Assembly: GCA_947493705.1 (NCBI GenBank)
Contig: CANLSH010000009.1
Coordinates: 45,627-109,626, forward strand
Length of the DNA stretch: 64,000 nt
Origin: an uncultured Arachnia sp.
GTDB lineage: Bacteria; Actinomycetota; Actinomycetes; Propionibacteriales; Propionibacteriaceae
Reading direction: 5' to 3'
Shown in pieces: positions 58,701 through 64,000 of this stretch (position 1 is its first letter; every line of letters starts with the position of its first letter). The notes under the pieces are model-generated. The model was given only the letters and a program-made list of their open reading frames with translations. It ran no database searches and had not been told where the DNA came from. A program made the translations under genes and the position numbers.

Positions 58701-61490
58701 TATCAGACTCTGAGCGGTTTGACCGAGTCTCTCCTGCAACGGATTTGCCGTCTTCGTGGTGGCGGAGCTGGTGGCACAGGCAGTGATCTGCATTACCTGC
58801 TACTGCGACAACTAATCGATATGGTCGGCGAGGCCGGGTCGCGTCCCAGCAGGCAACACATCAGTTGGGAGACCATCCGAGGTGTGCTCGAGGGGCGGGC
58901 CCCTGTGTTAGCCGATGCTCTCGGAGCGCGCCGTTGGGGCATGTGCATCCAAGTCCCCACTGGTGTCTACATCGAACGGACGGTCGTCATGAATTATTTG
59001 CACGACACTCTCCCCGGTTCAGTGCTCTTTGACGGTTCACCTCGAGTTTCTATCATCCACGGCCCGTCAGGAACAGGCAAAACCTCTTCGGCCAGCCTTT
59101 TCGCCCGTTCCCGTCTAGAGCACGTGGCGTTCGTATTGTGGCTCGACGCTTCGTCCCCATCGGTTTTGGAGTCTCAAGTTCCCGCTGTGCTGGAGCAAAT
59201 GGGCACGCGCGTCCCTTTGGAGAATCCTACTGCCGAAGGGCTGATGACGTTGCTGGGTGAGTTGCCCGTTCCCTGGCTGCTTGTTCTGGACGGTGCGCAA
59301 TCATTGGATGATATCGATGCCTGGGTGCCGCGGAGTGGTTATGGGCAAACGCTCATCCTCACCGCACGCGCTGATTGGCCGCAGGACTTTGCGCCAGCCT
59401 TGCGTCTGGACGGGTTTAACCGTACGGAGGCTCGAACATTTTTCGCTGAACGACTCGATCGACCGGAGGGAGCCTGGTCGACTCAGCAGCTATCGGCATG
59501 CGATGAAATCGCCGATCGGCTTTCAAGGTGGCCATTGGCTCTTGAACTGGCGGTCAGCTGGATCCAGCGGCGCGGCGCGTCGTTGGAGGTCATGCAGCAG
59601 TTTGCTGAGCGACTGGAGCGCCTCGACTTGAACGATCCGCACTTGTTGCCTCATGGATACCCCAGGACGGCGGCCCAGGTAATCATTGATCTGCTGGCCG
59701 AGCTGTCGGAGTCTGCGCAGCTCGTGTTATCTGTCCTTCTGCTGCTTGGTGGCGACAGAATACCCGAGCAGTTGATAATCGAATGGGCGAGAAGAACTGG
59801 ACTGAGCGTAGAGGATCCTCTGGAAGAGCTTTTTGCAGCGTCGGTTACTCAACGAGGTATCACCACCAACGGTAGGCCACACGACTACGACGAGACCATT
59901 GCTGTTCACGATTTCCTTAAGCTCGTAGTTCGCAGCCGAGGGATGGAAATGGACGGTGCCACAGTCCTACATCTAGTCGAGGCTTCTGAGCAGGCCTTGG
60001 GCACTCTGACCGAGGCGGGCCGCTTTCGCGAGGGCGCAACACTCGTCGACCCGCTGGACCACTTCCTACGTCAACTGGTCGACGCCGTACACGAAAACAC
60101 GATGATGATGATTCGGCTGAGTGTGCTGATGCACAACCTCGCACAACTGGCAGTCCTGACCTCGAAGCTATCTGTGGCCCGAACTTGGTTCATTGCAGCC
60201 GTCAACGTGCGGCGGACCGATCCGAATCGTTTCGAACATAACGCTGTTGGTCTTCAAATGCAGTTGCAGACGCTAGCCGGTGCGGCCACCGTTATGGCAC
60301 GTCAAAACGATGTTGAGGGGCTAAAAAGAGTTGCCGCTTACGTTTGCGATCTCGTGGAAGGGACGGACAAGTCAACCTATGACAATTCGGAATCGCTAGC
60401 GGCGCTGGAAAGTATCCGTGTGAATTATTTACGCCTCTTTCCGGAAGCGATAGACCAGATCAGCGCTTTAGCCCATTTAGTGCGCGGAAATGCCGCGGGA
60501 AGTGTTTCTGTCGGGAACGCGAAGGTAATAGAGCTTCAAAATGAGATGGAGCGCGCTATCAGGATCGTTGCAACAGATGACTGGCGGTATGGGCTGGACA
60601 CTGCCCTGGCCGCCGCCAACCATGCTTTGGAGGAGGAGCTGCTTGTCGATTGGATGGTGGACGGCCTGTTGGACGTGGGACTCGAACTCATCACCGCAAT
60701 AGTTCGTCGACAACACGAATTACCAGGTTGGCTCCTCGATTGCTTGCAGCGCATGGCCGCTTGGTTCAACGAGAACCCGGTCCATCTCAACGAATCGCAA
60801 CAGCAGCGGCTGAGGCTTGTGCAAGGCATCGCGACGGGAGAATCGTCGTCCGTTCGTGCAGCCGCCGCGAGCCTGCCTGGGCCGGAGAAACTCATCCCGA
60901 TGCTGTCCGCTTGGGGACAGGTCGCCAGCATAGTCGCCGACCAGCTGGATCGCTTTCAGCGCTACGAGGTTTTCGGCAACCTATCCGGCGCTGTCACAAT
61001 CAATCTATCAGTGGGCGGCGGAGACGACATCAACTTCTGGCAACAGATTGAGTCCTCAAGCGGCGTGCCCATACTGTGGGTATGCACGGCCAGTCGAGTT
61101 CGCTACGACTCGCGGGGAAAAACCGATCCCCTACGCGAGGCATTTTTGAATGCTGGGCTCCCGCACCACTGCCACGAAGAGCAACTGCAGCTCGCTAGTG
61201 GTTGGTCTGCCACTCTGCGGAGGGATGCTCTGACCATCCAGGATGGTGATGGCAACCCTTGGGTCATGGCTGATGGCCTCGCAGCATTGTTCTGTGAGCG
61301 CATCGGTGAAATGGGCGGGCTTGTGCTTGTATACGGTGACCGTGCCCTCGCGACGCAAGACAATGACCCGGCTCCCCGTGGCTGGGTGCCACTTTCGAAT
61401 GATCGGAGGCCTCGCAGTGAGGGAGCGTTTCGCAGAAGGGTGTTTGGTAACTTGATGCGACGTAAGGGCGATTCAGGCGAAAGCAGTTGA
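58701..61490 (+). pseudogene. NB-ARC-type STAND NTPase part of the IS-split gene
   Basis: About 929 codons remain open; a TTG at 58719 could restart translation (923 residues). NB-ARC motifs counted from that TTG: Walker A GPSGTGKT (115-122), Walker B WLLVLDGA (186-193), LTARADWP (sensor 1), RWPLALELAVSW (GLPL-like), and IAVHDFLKLVV, a good match to the MHD motif. A long helical region (about 430-750), likely repeats, precedes a C-terminal part with VPILWVCTASRVRYDSRGK of unknown type. Such proteins sense phage products and fire the N-terminal effector. With the nuclease cut off, defence function is probably lost. Confidence 0.78.
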
Positions 61491-61525
61491 GGGGGTGGGT
61501 AGGTCAGATGAGATCATCATCGAAG

Positions 61526-61738
61526 ACAGACCTGGTGGAGGTGTGGTCCGGCATCATCGAGCGTCAAGCCTTGCGCCGCGGCGTCTTGGTCTCCGTGCGT
61601 GAGCTGACCGGCAAGATCCGAGCCTTGATCAACGGCTGGAACAAACGCAAACATCCCTTCATCTGGACCAAGACCCCAGAAGAAATCCTTGCGAAAATCG
61701 ACCGCCAACGTAAAATGACCTCACCGCCGAGTCGCTAG
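61526..61738 (+). pseudogene. C-terminal relic of an IS630-family transposase
   Basis: The frame reads TDLVEVWSGIIERQALRRG, SVRELTGKIRALINGWNKRK and HPFIWTKTPEEILAKIDRQR, then stops. This is the well-known end of IS630-type DDE transposases (catalytic Glu in IIERQ region). Only the last about 70 residues remain, with no start or N-terminal domain. It is 35 bp behind the STAND gene. Confidence 0.8.
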
Positions 61739-61894
61739 CGGACGCGATGTATTTATGGTCCACCACTCCCTTTATGTGTATCGTGTCAGACAAAATGTTG
61801 ACGCCACCAGATCAGGACTGGGCCCGACGTTCAATTACCATCACGATGGGGCTGGCCAGATTGTGCGAGCGAGGGATACCTTATTAGTTGGGAA

Positions 61895-62143
61895 ATGGTG
61901 TTCAAGTATAAATGTCAGGGACTAAAGTGGGCAGATCTTGTGACCCGTGCATTGTTCGAAGACGATATCCAGCATCCGAGCATTCTCTTGAAAGAGGGGG
62001 TTGCGTTTACGGACAGGACTGACGATGCGGTGTGGCTTTGGGAACCTGAAGAGGCACTCCACGGGAACTTATCAGTCACGACGGCTACATTGCATGAATG
62101 GTCTGAAAGGGTGCAAAGCCTGGTGAACGGTCAGTCCACGTAG
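61895..62143 (+). CDS. small protein of unknown function
   Basis: 82 residues (MVFKYKCQGLKWADLVTRAL...), soluble, Trp- and Glu-rich (DDAVWLWEPEEALHG). I do not recognise it. The frame is open upstream to 61802, so it may be a 3' fragment of a longer gene. Its end overlaps the convergent toxin gene by 13 bp. Codon use is less GC-biased than the neighbours. The 150 bp before it (61739-61894) show nothing clear. Confidence 0.35.
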   Translation: MVFKYKCQGLKWADLVTRALFEDDIQHPSILLKEGVAFTDRTDDAVWLWEPEEALHGNLSVTTATLHEWSERVQSLVNGQST

Positions 62144-62634
62144 CGCCGCAGGGTTTCGACAGAAGCCATGAGCTGTAAATCTTCGACAGGTGACTGCAGG
62201 AAGTCACCGTTCGCGAGGTAAAAATCCTTTGCCGCTGCGTCTCGGCAATGCACGAGGACGGCTGCTGCGCCTATGCTTCCACTAAGTTGAACGGCTCGAA
62301 GGAGGGCATCCCGGAGCAACTCCCGTCCGAGTCCATCGCCTTGACAAGAGCGATCCACCGCAAGGCGAGCGAGCAAAATGCAGGGCACTTGACTTGGACG
62401 GCGCTTCGCAATCGCTGAGGGAGCCGCGTCCCGGGACACGGCTGCCATGGCGATCGCGTAGTATGCGACGACCCGTTCACCGTCTGTGATCACGTAGGTG
62501 GTGGCGTTGTTTGCCTCTTGGTTCTGTTTAGCGTATTTCACCAACCATTCGTCGAGTTCACTTGCCCCGCTGTCGAAACCTTCTCGAACGTCGCTGCGCT
62601 CGAGCTTGCGCGGGGCGGTGAACTCACGAGTCAT
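62131..62634 (-). CDS. TacT-type GNAT acetyltransferase toxin
   Basis: 167 residues from the ATG at 62632-62634; a longer frame lies only inside the antitoxin. Features: FDSGASELDEWLVKYAKQNQ (about residues 20-39), TTYVITDGERVVAYYAI, ARLAVDRSCQGDGLGRELLRDALLRA (in part LAVDRSCQGDGLGRELL, acetyl-CoA R/Q-x-x-G-x-G/A loop) and the end AAKDFYLANGDFLQSP. TacT toxins acetylate aminoacyl-tRNA and stop translation. It overlaps the DUF1778 antitoxin gene by 11 bp. Confidence 0.9.
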   Translation of the reverse strand: MTREFTAPRKLERSDVREGFDSGASELDEWLVKYAKQNQEANNATTYVITDGERVVAYYAIAMAAVSRDAAPSAIAKRRPSQVPCILLARLAVDRSCQGDGLGRELLRDALLRAVQLSGSIGAAAVLVHCRDAAAKDFYLANGDFLQSPVEDLQLMASVETLRRYVD

Positions 62635-62929
62635 GTGAAGCGAACTGCGACTTGTGAGAGAACAGGCGATCGAACTTACTGGTGCTTGGCAACGGCGCGT
62701 CGAGTAGACGTAGAAAGTCCTCGAACTGTTCGTCATTGACGGTGAACCATCGTCGATCCGCGAGAACTTGCTCAGCACGCTCGACCGCGCTGTCCATGAC
62801 GAAGTCGGTCAGGTTGCGATCGCTCGCCTCGGCGGCACGGCGCAGCAGCTCGTCCTGGCGCCTGGTGATACGCAAATTGATGCGCTCGCTCTTTGAGGTA
62901 GTTGTCGGTGATGCAGCTTCTGTAGGCAT
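62624..62929 (-). CDS. DUF1778-family antitoxin (TacA-like)
   Basis: 101 residues from the ATG at 62927-62929, which has GGAG upstream; an earlier ATG (62974) would lie across the operator. The ribbon-helix-helix part is SERINLRITRRQDELLRRAAEA (in part ERINLRITRRQDELLRRAAE, about residues 15-34), followed by LTDFVMDSAVERAEQVL and the toxin-binding tail RWFTVNDEQFEDFLRLLDAP (in part VNDEQFEDFLRLLDAP). It neutralises the GNAT toxin and represses the pair through the palindrome upstream. Confidence 0.92.
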   Translation of the reverse strand: MPTEAASPTTTSKSERINLRITRRQDELLRRAAEASDRNLTDFVMDSAVERAEQVLADRRWFTVNDEQFEDFLRLLDAPLPSTSKFDRLFSHKSQFASHDS

Positions 62930-62947
62930 GATGTCTTCTCCTTGTGG

Positions 62948-62962
62948 GTACATCGTATGTAC
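62948..62962 (-). promoter_or_regulatory. operator of the toxin-antitoxin pair
   Basis: GTACAT, CGT, ATGTAC form a perfect 6-bp inverted repeat 18 bp before the antitoxin ATG, a usual place and size for a ribbon-helix-helix site. Confidence 0.7.
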
Positions 62963-63025
62963 AGGAGGGCTCATGTTTCAAGTCAACGGTAGATGATCTT
63001 GCCTAAGAGATTGCACGGATAGGTG

Positions 63026-63898
63026 TCACGGACACCGGGTGGGGCGGGCGTCCCAGCGATGGCTGGTCCAGGCGATACGGATGAGGGGCGTCCCAGCGAT
63101 GGCTGGTCCAGGCGATACGGATGAGTCGTCGGGTGATGATGATGGCCCGGCCAAGGCAATGAACGCGTCGATGACACGAGTACGGCGCTCGGTACAAACC
63201 AGGAGTTTCTTGAAACCGCGGTTGTGCCAGGAGTTGGCGCGCTCCACCACCCACCGGGCGCCGGCCTGCAGTGGGGTGCCCTTGGTGCTGATCACCGAGT
63301 CACACCCCATCTCGGCGAGCAGGCCACGGGTGATCTTGGAGTCGTAGCCGGCATCCCGGTGCACCGTGATCCGTTCGGGCAGGTCGATGCCGAAGCGTCC
63401 GAGTTTCTCCAAGGTGGGCCGCAACAGGGGCGAGTCGTTGCGGTTCGCCGGGGCCACCACACACCCCAACGGCACCCCCAGCCCGTCGGTGAGCAGAGAG
63501 CGTTTCGTGCCTTGTTTGCCGCGGTCCACCGGTGATTTCCCGGCCGCCTCACCGCCACAGGGTGCCTTCACGATGCACCCGTCCACGCTCAGATTCGTGA
63601 GGTCGAGCCCGACGATGCGGTCGTAGGCCTCCAAACACAGGTGCTCGAGCGCGGTGAACACTCCGGCTGTGATCCACTCATCACGGCGATCACGCAACGT
63701 GGTGGCCGAGCAGGTGGTATCGGCGATCTTGGCGTAGGCCACACCAAAGACCAGAACCTGGACGAGTTTGTCGAAGACAATCCGGTCACTGATCCGGGGG
63801 CGGTGGCAGCCCAACGGATGACAGTCCACTCTGGCAGGAAGTAGCGCGGCGAACTGGTCCCAGACCGGTTCAATGAACGATGATGGCACAGCAGGCAC
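63026..63898 (-). CDS. IS5-family transposase with altered C-terminus
   Basis: 290 residues, GTG start. The N-terminal DUF4096-like part (VWDQFAALLPAR) is followed by DDE residues: LSVDGCIVKAPCGGEAAGKS (first Asp), RITVHRDAGYDSKITRGLLA (second Asp, about residues 190-205) and the Glu in ARWVVERANSWHNRGFKKLL. From about 245 the frame leaves the canonical AIIITRRLIRIAWTSHRWD sequence, reads GPSSSPDDSSVSPGPAIAG, and returns to LIRIAWTSHRWDA. A 1-nt loss near 63150 and a 40-bp duplication at 63046-63125 explain this. All catalytic residues are kept. Confidence 0.88.
   Translation of the reverse strand: MPAVPSSFIEPVWDQFAALLPARVDCHPLGCHRPRISDRIVFDKLVQVLVFGVAYAKIADTTCSATTLRDRRDEWITAGVFTALEHLCLEAYDRIVGLDLTNLSVDGCIVKAPCGGEAAGKSPVDRGKQGTKRSLLTDGLGVPLGCVVAPANRNDSPLLRPTLEKLGRFGIDLPERITVHRDAGYDSKITRGLLAEMGCDSVISTKGTPLQAGARWVVERANSWHNRGFKKLLVCTERRTRVIDAFIALAGPSSSPDDSSVSPGPAIAGTPLIRIAWTSHRWDARPTRCP
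63046..63125. repeat. 40-bp perfect tandem duplication in the IS5 transposase
   Basis: The unit starting GGGCGTCCCAGCGATGGCTG occurs at 63046-63085 and again, identical, at 63086-63125. 40 bp is 1 more than a multiple of 3, so it shifts frame and cancels a single-base loss further up the gene. Confidence 0.9.
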
Positions 63899-64000
63899 AA
63901 GTACTCCCGGGGGAAGACGGGGCGTAGAGACCCTCGTTTTCTACCCGGGGCTTGTGCCTGTCTCATGCCACGACACGCCGAATCCAGCCGTACCTATCCG

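Larger units (their letters stand above)
63016..64000 (-). mobile_element. IS5-family insertion sequence (reaches the window edge)
   Basis: CGGATAGGT at 63016-63024 and its reverse complement ACCTATCCG at 63992-64000 are the inverted ends, enclosing a transposase gene. The total of about 985 bp is normal for IS5-type elements. The right end may extend past the window, so the last bases of the repeat and any target duplication cannot be checked. Confidence 0.75.

Noticed and set aside
63046..63125. 40-bp tandem repeat considered as CRISPR
   Set aside because: Only two adjacent copies without spacers, inside a transposase gene.

Overview
The window is a high-GC actinobacterial chromosome segment. 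Actinobacterial features include GTG starts, an ECF sigma/anti-sigma pair, lipoprotein and sortase-like surface proteins, a PAC2 protein and actinobacterial-type transposases. Propionibacteriales (Propionibacteriaceae) is my guess from overall gene style; no rRNA or other marker is present to prove it. No rRNA, tRNA or CRISPR array was found.

Layout. 1-2 kb (minus): anti-sigma factor (cut by the edge), ECF sigma factor and a DUF4397 surface protein. 2-7.5 kb (plus): Fpg/Nei DNA glycosylase, then a disaccharide-phosphorylase operon (beta-phosphoglucomutase-like HAD, GH65, and an unknown protein). 7.7-9.2 kb (minus): a secreted lysozyme-like protein ending in a repeated Cys/WxFNN module. 9.5-21.2 kb: a 5'-deoxynucleoside/methylthioadenosine salvage region with mtnA, a BMP-type nucleoside importer, cupin, nucleoside phosphorylase, mtnP, MTA/SAH deaminase, SDR, GntR regulator and class II aldolase. 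Together these could import MTA or 5'-deoxyadenosine and split the sugar to DHAP plus an aldehyde. A matching inverted repeat lies before mtnA and before gntR. 21.2-26.6 kb: glpABC (minus) divergent from an AraC-family regulator. 26.9-32.3 kb: a polysaccharide cluster (membrane protein, processive GT2, deacetylase, GH10 lipoprotein). 32.4-35.3 kb: POT transporter, PIN-toxin relic, M24 peptidase.

35.4-40.3 kb is a second nucleoside-catabolism region: PfkB kinase and deoC (plus) converge on a CNT transporter, nucleoside hydrolase and cytidine deaminase (minus). 40.5-45.3 kb holds a relic of the WxFNN module, a gamma-glutamyltransferase-family protein, an epimerase relic and a large secreted esterase/propeller protein with the same WxFNN module. 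45.5-55.1 kb is one minus-strand operon: LacI regulator, CUT1-type ABC importer, three consecutive ADP-ribosylglycohydrolase-family genes, a class III CoA-transferase and a CitE-like CoA-ester lyase. Its substrate is unknown.

55.4-64 kb: PAC2 protein, then a mobile and defence-like region. An NB-ARC STAND NTPase with an N-terminal Cap4-like nuclease has been split by an IS110 element, in a way that leaves the two halves in the same reading frame. An IS630 relic, an orphan ORF, a TacT-type GNAT toxin with DUF1778 antitoxin, and an IS5 element that reaches the window edge follow.

The strongest candidates for something undescribed are the disrupted nuclease-NB-ARC gene, the importer-linked DHAP-shunt cluster with its operator, and the operon with three ADP-ribosylglycohydrolase paralogues.
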